A DNA stretch of 64,000 bases from Symbiodinium natans (taxonomy: Eukaryota; Sar; Dinophyceae; Suessiales; Symbiodiniaceae): positions 1,160,546-1,224,545 of the forward strand of contig CAJNDS010002634.1 in assembly GCA_905221605.1 (NCBI GenBank), written 5' to 3'. Every line of letters starts with the position of its first letter. The first letter of the stretch is position 1. A model generated the notes under the pieces. That model had not been told where the DNA came from and ran no database searches. It worked only from the letters and a program-made list of their open reading frames with translations. Both the position numbers and the translations under genes were made by a program. This document shows positions 30,843 to 39,859 of the stretch, one piece after another.

Positions 30843-31973
30843 ATGGGGGCAATGCTGCCCAAAGCGGTGGAGTCCACTGTAGTTGAAGAGCAATGGTCCA
30901 AAGGGTTCCGCATAGCCGCCTGCGAGATGAATGGGTGGCGGAGCAACATGGAGGATGCTCACGTCATGATCGCGCAGCCAGACTGGGGCTTCTTTGCCGT
31001 CCTGGATGGCCATGGTGGTGACATGTGCTCCGCATTTGTGGCCTCCAAGCTCAAGGAGCACTTCGGCAGGTATGGCTGCCCAAGAGATGATGCAGCTTTT
31101 AGGCAAATGTTTTTCGACATCGACGCAGCATTTCTAGCAACAGGGAAGGCTAGTGGGTCGACTGCGACGATGTGCATTGTGCAGAAGGGTATCGGTGGTA
31201 AGTGCCAAGTACGAGTTGCCAACGCTGGGGACAGTCGCATCCTTCTCGGCCGGCGAGATGGCAGGATAGTAGACGGCGGAGGAACTGACGAGGGCCTCAC
31301 TACCGACCACAAGCCTTGCCACCCGGCCGAGCGCCAGCGAATCTACCGCTGTGGTGGCACAGTCGAAAAGGCGGCTGGAGGCATAGCGCGGGTAAATGGT
31401 GAGCTGGCGGTTTCCCGCGGATTCGGCGATGCGGAATTCAAGAAGACGGGTGGCCCCGGACCCGAAGATCGCCCAGTGACCTGCAATCCGGAGTTTGGCC
31501 GCTTTGAGTGTGATGACTCGCACTTCCTCCTGCTAGTCTGCGATGGCATATCGGAGGGAGAATTCCCCAACCCCGATGTCATCAAGCATGCCGCGTCAGC
31601 CCTGAGGGTCAAAGATGACCCAGGAATGGTGGCCGAAGCGGTTTGCGTGAAAGCCTTGGAGGCGAATTCCAAAGACAACCTCTCGTGCATGTGTGTGCTG
31701 CTGAAAGGTTCGGACGACCATCGTGAGCGCACTGTCTTTCGTCCAGGGCCCATCTATCGTCCATACAACAAAGGCTTCATGGACGCTTATGAATCCATGG
31801 CAAAGAAGGCAGGCCTCACGCTGGCGCAGGCGGCAGAGATGAGGTACGAGATGCTGCTTGAGGAGCTGGGAAAGCCTGGCAAGCCCGAGGTTGGACCTCG
31901 CTTGGAGGCATTGAAGGAAGAAAAAGCAACCTTAGGATCTCCTGCAGGTGCCACTTACTTCGCCTTTAGTTGA
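30843..31973 (+). CDS. PP2C-type protein serine/threonine phosphatase
   Basis: Intronless 376-residue frame. The start is set at ATG 30843, in context ACCATGG, because the upstream in-frame codons begin with GTG and MGAMLPKAVES resembles the usual PP2C N terminus. PP2C motifs in order: GWRSNMEDAH (about residues 30-39), FAVLDGHGGDM (metal-binding DGHGG), GSTATMCIV, ANAGDSRILLGR, LTTDHKP, ARVNGELAVSRGFGD, LLLVCDGI and NSKDNLSCM, the last supplying the conserved metal-binding Asp. It removes phosphate from phospho-Ser/Thr in a Mg/Mn-dependent way; cytosol or nucleus, as no signal or membrane segment is seen. The motif after DGI is SEGEFPNPDVI instead of the commoner WDV, as in some protist relatives. 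A C-terminal helical extension (AGLTLAQAAEMRYEMLLEEL) follows the domain. All neighbours are split by introns; this one is not, suggesting retroposition. TTTAGGG/CCCTAAA tracts flank it. Confidence 0.92.
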   Translation: MGAMLPKAVESTVVEEQWSKGFRIAACEMNGWRSNMEDAHVMIAQPDWGFFAVLDGHGGDMCSAFVASKLKEHFGRYGCPRDDAAFRQMFFDIDAAFLATGKASGSTATMCIVQKGIGGKCQVRVANAGDSRILLGRRDGRIVDGGGTDEGLTTDHKPCHPAERQRIYRCGGTVEKAAGGIARVNGELAVSRGFGDAEFKKTGGPGPEDRPVTCNPEFGRFECDDSHFLLLVCDGISEGEFPNPDVIKHAASALRVKDDPGMVAEAVCVKALEANSKDNLSCMCVLLKGSDDHRERTVFRPGPIYRPYNKGFMDAYESMAKKAGLTLAQAAEMRYEMLLEELGKPGKPEVGPRLEALKEEKATLGSPAGATYFAFS

Positions 31974-32084
31974 ACTTGTTTAAGCTTTTCGGGCTTCCTT
32001 ATTCAGTAGGAATATTAAAGTTTAACCCTAAACCCTAAACCCTAAACCCTAAACCCTAAACTTTTCCCCCCTTAGCTCTTGCAG

Positions 32085-32475
32085 ATGTAAGGCCAAGGGA
32101 AGCCCGGAGAGGGCAGCTTGGTGGCGATCCTGGGAGCAGAAGCTCCCGGATTTGCAGAAGAGCGAGGAGGACGGGGACGGAGCCGACCCGGATGCCATCC
32201 TGATGCGAAGCTGGGTACGGCCCTTTTGGGATATTTTTTTGCATTTTTAGGGTTTAGGGTTTAGGGTTTAGGGTTTAGGGTTTCCCCTTCTAGGGTTGAA
32301 GGGGGTCATCTTCAGGGAAATGCTTCCGAGGGTTTTTGTTTCGTGGCCATCCTAGGAATGCTGATGTCGCGCTTTGGTGGGCAAGACCCGAGCCTGCTCG
32401 GCAGTATGATGGAGGCAGCTCCACCCGATGCAGGGGATGGACGACAAGTGCGGGTGCCGGAAGTTGGTGCACCTA
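32085..32475 (+). CDS. two exons downstream of the phosphatase
   Basis: Exon 32085-32214 lies between CCCCCTTAGCTCTTGCAG and GTACGG and reads CKAKGSPERAAWWRSWEQKL then PDLQKSEEDGDGADPDAILM. Exon 32358-32475 follows GGCCATCCTAG and reads MLMSRFGGQDPSLLGSMMEA then APPDAGDGRQVRVPEVGAPR, though another frame is open. Whether they extend the phosphatase gene or start another is open. TTTAGGG tract between them. Confidence 0.5.
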
Positions 32476-32499
32476 GGTCGGCCCTTAAGGGACATTTTG

Positions 32500-32640
32500 T
32501 TTTCATATCTTCCCCCTTCTTGGGTTCCAAGAGGATCATATTCAGAGGAAGATATTTTTCCCCTGATTGGGTCATAGGAGGATCATAATTCAGAGGAATT
32601 AAATTTTTTCAGAGGTTTTTTTTCTTGCTTATAAAAATAA
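32500..32640. repeat. tandem AGGATCATAATTCAGAGGAA-type repeat
   Basis: Two copies of a roughly 40-bp unit (TTGGGT..AGGATCATATTCAGAGGAA), with related segments near 1895-1925 and 32280-32325. Confidence 0.55.
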
Positions 32641-32641
32641 G

Positions 32642-33452
32642 GGGCATCTGAGGCGCTGAAGCGAGCTGTGGAGACCCACCCAGCCTTGCAGTGGGACGAA
32701 AGGTTACTTGGGTAGCCCAGTGGGTACCCTCTGCTCGTTGTTTTTTGGGTTTATGGGGCTCCCTTATACCCTGAACCCTAAACCCTAAACCCATATATAA
32801 GGTTACCACCCCAAAAAAAGGGGTGCCCTTCTCATAATCTGGGCTGGGCTACTAAGGTTAAAGACCCTTGCCGGTCAAGAGGGAACGGTCGCGAAGGATG
32901 ACTCTGACGGAACCTTTTTGGGGATGTTCGGGATCATTTTTTGTTTTATGCTCTTCTTTGTATTCATTATGATTCCTATCAGAAACGGCTAAAAAGTGCC
33001 ATTTTTGCCAGGGTTCCAAGACCAGTGTAGGAACATCTTCCGTCCGGTTTCCGCCGCCCATAAGCGTGGTGGCATGGCTGCCGACGAGCGTGCTTCTGAC
33101 GAGCGAAGCGACCCGGGAGAGCCGTTCACCAGGTTTCCTGCACCTTGGGGATTCTTGGGAATATGTTTTAACTTTTTTGGTACTGTAATTCGTAAGAAGC
33201 AGTCAAAATTGTAGTTTCCCTAAACCCTAAACCCTAATCCCGAAATTGGCCAGTATAGGCACCGGTCTGCTGGTCGGCAAGCCCCTTCGCACCCCCATCG
33301 TCCCTTGCTACCCCGGCTCGGGCAGCGGCCTGCTCTTGGTGCCACTGGTGGACGTGGAGGGTCCCCGGCTGGATCAACTCCGAGCAGCCAGTCACACGGA
33401 AGCCAGCTGCTGGCCCCGACCGGCAAGTTTCATGTACGAAAGCCCAGATAGG
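32642..33452 (+). CDS. four-exon gene fragment split by three elements
   Basis: Exon 32642-32702 (ASEALKRAVETHPALQWDE+) ends AG/GTTA. Exon 32857-32922 (LKTLAGQEGTVAKDDSDGTF LG) resumes in phase 2 after a family-D element. Exon 33031-33149 (NIFRPVSAAHKRGGMAADER then ASDERSDPGEPFTRFPAPWG) follows a family-P element. Exon 33259-33452 (TGLLVGKPLRTPIVPCYPGS then GSGLLLVPLVDVEGPRLDQL) follows a second P element and ends at GTTTAGGG. All joins keep frame. This is the best evidence in the window that the elements are spliced introns. No domain recognised. Confidence 0.7.
32703..32856 (+). mobile_element. TIR element family D, copy 1 (intron)
   Basis: GTTA duplicated around CTTGGGTAGCCCAG...CTGGGCTACTAAG. 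The GT of the left duplicate is the donor, the terminal AAG is the acceptor, and splicing restores the pre-insertion sequence exactly. Confidence 0.88.
32923..33030 (+). mobile_element. family P element, copy 3 (intron)
   Basis: GATGTTCGGGATCA at left, GATTCCTATCAGAAACGGC in the middle, GGGTTCCAAGACCAGTGTAG at right. Confidence 0.75.
33150..33258 (+). mobile_element. family P element, copy 4, with telomere-like insert
   Basis: GATTCTTGGGAATA at left, CTGTAATTCGTAAGAAGCAG in the middle, GGCCAGTATAG at right. CCCTAAACCCTAAACCCTAA interrupts it at 33218-33238. Confidence 0.75.
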
Positions 33453-33550
33453 GTTTAGGGTTTAGGGTTCAGGGTTTAGGGTTCAGGGTTTAGGGTTTAG
33501 GGTTTAGCGTTTAGGGTTTAGGGTTTAGGGTTTAGGGTTTAGGGTTTAGG
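33452..33550. repeat. TTTAGGG tract starting at an exon end
   Basis: Fourteen units with two TTCAGGG and one TTTAGCG variant. Confidence 0.95.
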
Positions 33551-33704
33551 AGCATCTGCTTCTTTTGCTATTTCCTTCGTCGTATCCTCCGAATTCAATT
33601 TTGCCACGAGGGATTCGATGAACAATGTTCAGCATGCTCGCTGCGATGTAGAACACATGGCATAGATGTACGTGTAGGTGGGTGGCTCTTGCAGAGAGTA
33701 GCAC

Positions 33705-33896
33705 ATCTTGGTAGCAACCGTGGTTCAACACATATGCCGTGGCGATGACTCGCTTTTCACCCGTTACTGGAAATGTTGTGTGTGGTTTCACTGCAAGCGA
33801 TGTATAGTGTTCAAGGCCTACAGAGCTTCGGCTTCAGGTCCCAATTCTAGATCTGTAGATTCGCAAAATGTGACGAAGAAAACGGCAGCCTGCTGA
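33705..33896 (+). CDS. possible terminal exon
   Basis: YWKCCVWFHCKRCIVFKAYR then ASASGPNSRSVDSQNVTKKT and TGA at 33894. Cys-rich in part. The minus frame 33546-33791 overlaps. Product unknown. Confidence 0.4.
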   Translation: MLVATVVQHICRGDDSLFTRYWKCCVWFHCKRCIVFKAYRASASGPNSRSVDSQNVTKKTAAC

Positions 33897-33994
33897 TCTC
33901 ATGGCATGACTGGCTGCCTAGCTCTGATTCTCATGCTCTGTGTTCCGTGACTGTGCAGACGTGCTCGAAAGATTATCCTAATCGAGGTTGATCA

Positions 33995-34270
33995 TCATTG
34001 TATCAGTATAGTATTCTAGTATTCTAGTATTCTAGTATTGTAGTATTCTAGTATTATAGTACTATAGGATTATAGTATTCAAGTATTAAAATATTTCAGT
34101 ATTATAGCATTATAGTGTTCTAGTATTACAGTATTACAGTATTAGAGTATTAGAGTATTAGAGTATTAGAGTATTAGAGTATTAGAGTAATATAGTTTTA
34201 TGGTATTATAGTATTATAATATTATGGTCTTGTCGTAGTCTAGTTTTGAAGTATAGTAGACTATAGCAAG
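33995..34270. repeat. TAGTATTCTAG / TAGTATTATAG array
   Basis: About 30 imperfect copies of a 9-10 bp unit, AGTATTCT or AGTATTAGAG. Similar arrays at 34870 and 40214. Confidence 0.9.
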
Positions 34271-34298
34271 ATAATCGGGAAGCCATCCCATCGAGAGG

Positions 34299-34353
34299 CA
34301 TGCTGGACTCCGCCCGGAAGGCACGAGCCCAGAAACCTCTTTGCAATCATTCG
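34299..34353 (+). CDS. possible exon
   Basis: GMLDSARKARAQKPLCNHS, then GGTTTAGGG. Sits between the AT-rich array and a TTTAGGG tract. Confidence 0.4.
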
Positions 34354-34477
34354 GGTTTAGGGTTTAGGGTTTAGGGTTTAGGGTTTAGGGTTTAGGGTTT
34401 AGGGTTTAGGCAGCAAGGAGTCCAGTTGCAAAAAGGGTTTAGGGTTTAGGGTTTAGGGTTTAGGGTTTAGGGTTTAG
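34354..34477. repeat. two TTTAGGG tracts
   Basis: Eight and six perfect units separated by a 27-bp segment reading QGVQLQK that ends TTGCAAAAA. Confidence 0.95.
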
Positions 34478-34559
34478 TAGCCTGCAGAGCCTCGATGTTT
34501 TGTGACGGGCCCTGAGCCCCAGAGCTACTTGGGGGCTTTTTCAATTTAGGCTCATAGGT

Positions 34560-34649
34560 TGAGATGTTCCCCCCTCTTACTACCAGCCCGTAATAGGGAT
34601 TAGAGATCCCTATCAAGGACTGTTAGTAGTATAATGGGGAACATCCCAA
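34560..34649. mobile_element. TIR element family C, copy 7
   Basis: TTGAGATGTTCCCCCCTCTT and AATGGGGAACATCCCAA; GGGATTAGAGATCCC at centre. Confidence 0.8.
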
Positions 34650-34769
34650 CCCTAAACCCTAAAACCCTAAACCCTAAACCCTAAAACCCTAAACCTTGGC
34701 AGAACATCCCAAGCCAAAAAGAACATCCCAATTCAGAGGGTTTGCAGGATTGTTTAGGGTTTTGGGAAG

Positions 34770-35451
34770 CCTGAAGCCCCTGAGGTGGTGCACGGCTTTC
34801 TGAACAGACCCGGAATCCAGCAGATGCGCCACCGCCTCAGTGCTCGTGTGGACGGTTGCTTTGTGTTTATAGTCTTCTAGGATTAGAGTATTATTGTGTT
34901 ATAGTTTGTTTAGTGTGTTATAGTGTTACTGTTATAGTGTTATAGTGCTATAGTGTTATAGTGTTATAGTGTTGTAGTGTTGCAGTGTTGTAGTGTTGTA
35001 GTGTTATAGTGTTATAGTAGTCGAGTAGTATAGTATGATCGTATTATAGTATGATCGTATTGCAGCATTCGGAATGTTCAGGGGGTTTTCGGCTGTTGAT
35101 TTGTTTTCGTTGGCTTGCCCACCCTCGGCATGCGGGGGTTTAGGGTTTAGCGTTTAGGGTTTAGGGTTTAGGGGGTTGTCTAGAAGTTGAACTTCTCCTC
35201 ACCCGAGCCTCATGGTCCGGGCTTCCAACCGCAAGGAAGCCCGCGGAATATCCGACGGAGTATCCCTAAACCCTAAACCCTAAACCCTAAACCCTAAACC
35301 CTAACCCTAAACCCTAAAAACCCTAAAAACCTAAAGACCCTAAAAACCCTAAACCACCAGGGAATCCCGGAAAGCATCTCACAAGGGCATCCTTAGAGTG
35401 CCCCCCCTTTCAGAGACTCCCGCTGCAGGATGGCAGCTCTGGAACCCCTAA
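34770..35451 (+). CDS. three-exon 3' gene part
   Basis: Exon 34770-34854 reads PEAPEVVHGFLNRPGIQQMR then HRLSARVD. Exon 35184-35259 (acceptor TGTCTAG, donor GTATCC) continues in phase: EVELLLTRASWSGLPTARKP. Exon 35361-35451 (after ACCACCAG) continues ESRKASHKGILRVPPLSETP then AAGWQLWNP, TAA. Intron 1 carries a TAGTGTTATAG array plus TTTAGGG; intron 2 is almost entirely CCCTAAA repeat. Phases agree throughout. Product unknown. Confidence 0.6.
34870..35065. repeat. TAGTGTTATAG array
   Basis: AGTGTTATAGTGTTGTAGTG and related 9-bp units, inside an intron. Confidence 0.9.
35265..35356. repeat. CCCTAAA tract forming most of an intron
   Basis: CCCTAAA and CCCTAAAAA units, followed by CCACCAG acceptor. 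Confidence 0.95.
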
Positions 35452-35691
35452 TTCTTGCAGTGCCCATGAAGATAGTGGGCTTATGGATTGGGTTTAGAGG
35501 GTTAAAAGGGTTTGGGGTTTAGGGTTTAGGGGGTTAAAAGGGTTTAGGGTTTAGGGTTTTGGCAGGAGTGGGGAGGGCCCTATAAACCCCCAAACCTGAA
35601 GGGACAGGACAGGCTTGGAGGCTTTGTCGCCGCTTAATTTAAATCCTAAACTTGCGCCCCAAACCCTGTAAACTCCAAACCCTACCGAAAG

Positions 35692-35913
35692 CCTGGACGC
35701 AAAGCCTGAATCCACGTGAGCTCCACTTTGATGCTTCCACACCGTACCAACGGCTGGAGGTCGGGGTGTGTGGGCTATTAGGCCCGATAATCCCCATAAT
35801 CAACCCTATAAAGGGCCTTTTTCAGGGGTTATAGGGTATAATAGCCCGTCCTGGTAGTAAGTGGTGGTCCCCTAAAGCCACGCAAGGGCTGGACAGTTAC
35901 ATTCATCGCCTGG
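35692..35913 (+). CDS. two exons joined across a family-G element
   Basis: Exon 35692-35759 reads WTQSLNPRELHFDASTPYQR LE with a GTCGGG donor. Exon 35878-35913 after CCCCTAAAG continues in phase 0, PRKGWTVTFIAW, and ends at GTTTAGGG. Product unknown. Confidence 0.45.
35765..35859. mobile_element. TIR element family G, copy 2 (intron)
   Basis: GTGTGGGCTATTAGGCCCGA and GGTATAATAGCCCGTCCTGG. Confidence 0.7.
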
Positions 35914-36192
35914 GTTTAGGGTTTCGGGTTTAGGTTTCGGGTTCAAAACATGAACGAGCATGAGGAGATATACCTGCCCCCAGGCCAACACAGGGACCAG
36001 GCAGAGAAGTGCGGAGGAGGTCGGATGACCACGTAAAACTTCGTAACAAAAGTGCAAGAGATGATCAACGGGTCACAACCTGCTGGCCCAAAAAGCATAC
36101 AGAGTATTGTTAGACTGCTACGTCGCTTCTTCTTTGCTCCAACTCCCGTCCCTCCGGCTCCCAGTCAAGTCAACTGAGGTGAGTTGGATCAG

Positions 36193-36447
36193 AACTTCTA
36201 TGTCGTACTGACTATACAGAGCTTCAAGAGGGGGCTGCCGCTGCTCCCTGTGCGATCCGCCAACGGTGAAGATGTGACGAGAATCGACGCTGGGCACAGC
36301 ATGGGCCTCACCAGCTGGATCCGCTACGACCCAGCAATGCTTGGTAGCCAGTCCTTCTACCTCTCTGAGTACCTCACACTGTTCGCAGAAAGCATCGGCC
36401 AAAGCTTGAAGGCCCGCAAGACCCTCCAAAGTTCGATGGTGACATGA
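36193..36447 (+). CDS. exon, possibly terminal
   Basis: After TTGGATCAG an 84-residue frame runs NFYVVLTIQSFKRGLPLLPV, then MGLTSWIRYDPAMLGSQSFY and LTLFAESIGQSLKARKTLQS, to TGA. Spacing of Tyr/Phe/Ile and codon choice look coding on plus; the antisense frame is also open and is taken as a shadow. Product unknown. Confidence 0.55.
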   Translation, partial: NFYVVLTIQSFKRGLPLLPVRSANGEDVTRIDAGHSMGLTSWIRYDPAMLGSQSFYLSEYLTLFAESIGQSLKARKTLQSSMVT

Positions 36448-36549
36448 CCGGTTCTTCACTACTCTCTTTGTGCCATATATGCACATGTTCTTGCATGTAA
36501 TTCGGGCTTGGCTGCCGGGATCCGTAAACCCTATACGTGCAGATTTCAG

Positions 36550-36652
36550 GCCTACCAGACCTTGGACGGACAGGAGCTGCTCTATTTTCAGTGCGCCGTC
36601 CGCTACAAGGACTGGTCTCGGGCCACTTGGCCTGGGTTTCGGGTCAGTGCAG
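36550..36652 (+). CDS. internal exon
   Basis: Between GATTTCAG and GTTTGAG, reads AYQTLDGQELLYFQCAVRYK then DWSRATWPGFRVSA. Strong coding character, unknown family. Confidence 0.6.
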
Positions 36653-36859
36653 GTTTGAGACCCCAGAATCCCTGACCCCTAAACCCGAACCCTAGGGTTT
36701 GGTCGCAACCCACGGCAGTCCTGGCGCAACAGGATGCAACCAATCCTGGGCTTTACGGGGCTTGAGGGCTTCTGAGTTTGAGGGCTCATAAGGGCTTTGA
36801 TAATTTTAGGGCTTACCCATAAACCCTAAACCCTAATTTGCGCGAAATTCTGGGCCCAG

Positions 36860-36938
36860 GTTCGGGAGCACGTTCGCAATGCCTACCTGCTGCAGAAGAC
36901 GGCCTACCGCCGTGCAAATGGCGGAGCTCAAGCCCCAG
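36860..36938 (+). CDS. internal exon
   Basis: Between GGGCCCAG and GTGCTCC, reads VREHVRNAYLLQKTAYRRAN then GGAQAP. Arg-rich helical stretch. Unknown. Confidence 0.55.
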
Positions 36939-37027
36939 GTGCTCCGCCAGTTTTTAGGGTTTAGGGTTTAGGGTTTAAGGTTTAGGGTTTAGGGTTTAGT
37001 TGAAAGACCCGAAGCAAACCTTTGGGT

Positions 37028-37114
37028 TCTTTGTCGAACATCCCCCCTGAGACTAACAGTCCTTAACGGGGATTATTATAGGGGGGGACTGTTAGTACAA
37101 GGGGGAACATCCCA
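37028..37114. mobile_element. TIR element family C, copy 8
   Basis: GAACATCCCCCCTGAGACTA and TACAAGGGGGAACATCCCAA; the left arm is altered. Confidence 0.7.
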
Positions 37115-37168
37115 AGGCTAGGGTTTGAGGAATACAGGGTCAGGGGGTTTGCAGGTTGGGGCTTCTAG

Positions 37169-37579
37169 GTCTCTGAAGTCTGTGCTGGGACTTGGGATGC
37201 GCTGCCGCTGTGCAGTCCGACCGCCACCCTAACCCTAAACCCTAAACCCTAAACCCTAAACCCTAAAACCCTAAAACCCTAAAACCCTAAAACCCTAAAC
37301 CCTTGATACTGATCCCTCCTGAACGAACCCAAGCCGCCAATTTCCTACGTACCCTGAATGCCTGTAAGGCGATATCCCATGCCAGTTGTAGCTGCTTGGG
37401 TGACGGATTTTCCACTCCTCCGACCAATTTACCCCGCATTGCTGTGGCTAGTCGGGTGGCAAAAAAAATCCCTTGACAACATGTCAGCCAGGATTGGTGG
37501 AGGCCACTGCGCCGAAGTTTTGCCAGGAGGACGTGCTCTCGGCCCTGGCAGACCGCATCCGGGCCACTGAGGCCTCGGG
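37169..37579 (+). CDS. two exons
   Basis: 37169-37229 after CTTCTAG reads VSEVCAGTWDALPLCSPTAT and runs into a CCCTAAA tract. 37488-37579 after CATGTCAG reads PGLVEATAPKFCQEDVLSAL then ADRIRATEAS, clearly helical, and ends GTTTTGG. A repeated 45-bp segment (GCTGTGGCTAGTCGGGTGGC) sits just before the second. Linkage inferred. Confidence 0.5.
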
Positions 37580-37611
37580 GTTTTGGGGGTTTTGGGGTTT
37601 AGGGTTTTGGG

Positions 37612-37745
37612 GTTTATAGGGTTTATTCAGGGTTTATTCAGGGTTTATTCAGGTTTTATTCAGGGTTTATTCAGGGTTTATTCAGGGTTTATTCAGGGTT
37701 TATTCAGGGTTTATTCAGGGTTTATTCAGGGTTTATAGGGTTTGT
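37612..37745. repeat. 11-bp TTTATTCAGGG tandem array
   Basis: Eleven units of a telomere-like unit with a TTC insertion, grading into TTTATAGGG and TTTGTAGGG. Confidence 0.95.
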
Positions 37746-38303
37746 AGGGTTTGTAGGGTTTAGGGTTTAGGGTTTGGAGTCTAGAGCTTACTTGGCGGAC
37801 ACGTTCATAGTCCGGTTGCAAAAAGGGTTTACTTGGAGGCTCCAATGTAGTTCCTTCTTGGGTTTCTTATAGCGGGGTATAGTATACTACATGAAAAAGG
37901 TACGGCATTAGGAGCGTTTGGGTAGCACCCTGGCCATCAGAGCCTAAAGCCTCCTGCCCCCCTCCCCCCCCACCCCACAGGGTTTAGGGTGACAGGTCTA
38001 TGGTGATAGGAGGTTTTTTGGTAAAAGAGGGCTTGGGTATCTAGGATGCCCAGTAGTACTGACCTTAATCAGAGATGGGGACCTAAATCAGAGAGGAGGA
38101 CCTTAAAAGATCTGCCCCTCATCCATATTCCCCTTACGTCCAAAAGGGGGGGGGGGGGATCACAAAACACTCTTTATAGGTGCTTTGTGTGCAACTTTTG
38201 TCCCTATGGTACGCCACTGAAACTTCTGTAAGACCAGGGAAGGGTTGCGAGGTTCGGGAGGGTTCAGGGCACAGCCGCAGCGTTGGCATATCATCTATGT
38301 ACT

Positions 38304-38426
38304 TGTTGTTGGTTAGTAGGGAATGGGGGACTGAGGTACCCTACATAATCCCTTAAAGGGTATATCTGGGTACCTCGTTCCCTCATACCTCGTTCCCTCA
38401 TTCCCTACTAACCAACAGCAAGTATA
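38304..38426. mobile_element. TIR element family E, copy 1
   Basis: TACTTGTTGTTGGTTAGTAG and CTACTAACCAACAGCAAGTA arms; inner GGGAATGGGGGACTGAGGTA pairs with its complement. Confidence 0.85.
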
Positions 38427-38484
38427 GATTCATGTATAGGTAGTAGGGTCCACAGGGTTAGAATCACGAAGTAAGAAGCCGCCC

Positions 38485-38958
38485 AGTGCACTGCTTTGTG
38501 CCTTGGAAAGGAGGCGCAGCGCCAGCAGAAAATCCAGGTGCGCAACACCTTCATAGAGACTTGGTACAGTAGCCCAGTGGTACCCTTGGTCCCCTTTTTT
38601 TTTCAAGGTTCCCTTATAAGTTATCCAACCCCAAAACGGGTGCCCATATTATGATATGGTTGCTGGGGTACCAAGGAGCAGAGCGAGGACAGTGGCACCG
38701 ATGACGAGGACGATGATCAGCTTGCCCGCCGGAACGGGTGCCGCCACAGGACGGCGATGCATCTCCGCATGAGCCGCTGCGTCCGCGCATGACACCTTTA
38801 TAGCATCCTTTAGCAGGCACCCCTGGCGCTAGTTTGAGCGCCAACATGCGGCCTCAAAAGCTCGACCCGCCTTTGCCCGTGCCTTGGCGATGTACAGTGT
38901 TATTCGGCATGACCACATTGTGGTTCCCATCTTCGAAACAGCGGCAAGCGAGCAGTAA
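38485..38958 (+). CDS. three-exon gene end with acidic segment
   Basis: Exon from about 38485 to 38555 reads KEAQRQQKIQVRNTFI. The intron 38556-38675 is a family-D element with a GAG duplication: donor GA, acceptor CCAAG. Exon 38676-38780 reads EQSEDSGTDDEDDDQLARRN and onward (donor GTCCGC). Exon 38833-38958 after GCGCTAG reads FERQHAASKARPAFARALAM then YSVIRHDHIVVPIFETAASE, TAA. Joins all phase 0. Basic-then-acidic layout; no family assigned. Confidence 0.65.
38556..38675 (+). mobile_element. TIR element family D, copy 2 (intron)
   Basis: GAG/CTTGGTA..AGCCCAG and GGGGTACCAAG/GAG. The repeated GAG gives a GA donor; splicing restores ATA-GAG-CAG. Confidence 0.8.
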
Positions 38959-39299
38959 AGGCTCGCAGGCCGCCCCGTGTTTCCTTTCCGCAGAATGGCT
39001 CGGGTAGTTCTGCACCTGCATGATCTAATCAATCTGGCTTCGAGGAGCACATGAAGACTGCTCCAGCACCAGGAGACACCCCGAATTTCCGGCCAACGCA
39101 GGGATTCCACAAGCTTTCTCTGATGGTTCACAGCCATGAACTTGAAGCAGGTGCAGTCGCTACTGATGCCTTGACTAGGGTTTAGGGTTTAGGATTAAGA
39201 GTTTAGGGTTTCGGGTTTAGGGTTTAGGGTTTAGGGTTTGAACATGCGCGCTGAGACAAGCCTGTGCAAAAGGGTTTAGGGTTTAGGGTTTAGGGTCAG

Positions 39300-39500
39300 C
39301 TGATAGTGCAGAGCCTGGGTTCAAAGGGTTTAGGGTTTAGTCCAGAGCTTTCAATTGCTGGCGGTAAACTCCGCCTGCCGGTTTCTTTGGGGTCACGGGA
39401 TTTCTGCTTTATGGGCGGCATTTGCTGTAGTGAAGGTTCGCGGTTTGGTTACAATGTAGGTAGAGTGAAGGGCTTTGGCTTAATTAGGGGTTGAAGAATA
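39300..39500 (+). CDS. possible exon
   Basis: SPELSIAGGKLRLPVSLGSR then DFCFMGGICC; splice sites uncertain. Confidence 0.3.
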
Positions 39501-39541
39501 TGGGTTCTGGTTCAACAAAGAGGGTGTAAGGGTTAGAAGCA

Positions 39542-39859
39542 CGCTGCCTTGCCCTCCAGCGTCGAGCAACGCGTGCGCCAGCAAGACTGTATCGCGAGGA
39601 AGCTATTTCCAGCTGACGACCCCACTTGCCCAGAAGACACGCCCAAATCCAGCGCGGAAAAACCTTCGCGCCTAGCGCCTGCTACACCACAAGCAGTAGT
39701 CTCCAGCCTCCCCGACCTTTCCGCAAGTCCACGCTGCCCTTCCATCACCATCTTGTGCCGCCCATGGCCGCGGACAACATCCCCGACCCTGCCAAGGACT
39801 TCCCTGCTCTTGTCGGGCGCTTGGAATCTGAAGTTATAGTAGCGGCCAGGGTTGTCTGA
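39542..39859 (+). CDS. two exon candidates
   Basis: 39542 to about 39730 reads SSVEQRVRQQDCIARKLFPA then EDTPKSSAEKPSRLAPATPQ. From 39739, after CCGCAAG, another frame reads LPFHHHLVPPMAADNIPDPA then KDFPALVGRLESEVIVAARV, TGA at 39857. A small intron or frame change would link them. The antisense is also open for 117 codons (39533-39886). Confidence 0.45.

Noticed and set aside
30959-31753. Minus-strand frames of 117-136 codons
   Set aside because: Antisense shadows of the PP2C gene.
36118-36486. 122-codon minus frame
   Set aside because: The plus frame in the same place has better codon choice and an acceptor-bounded start; the minus frame is kept only as an alternative.
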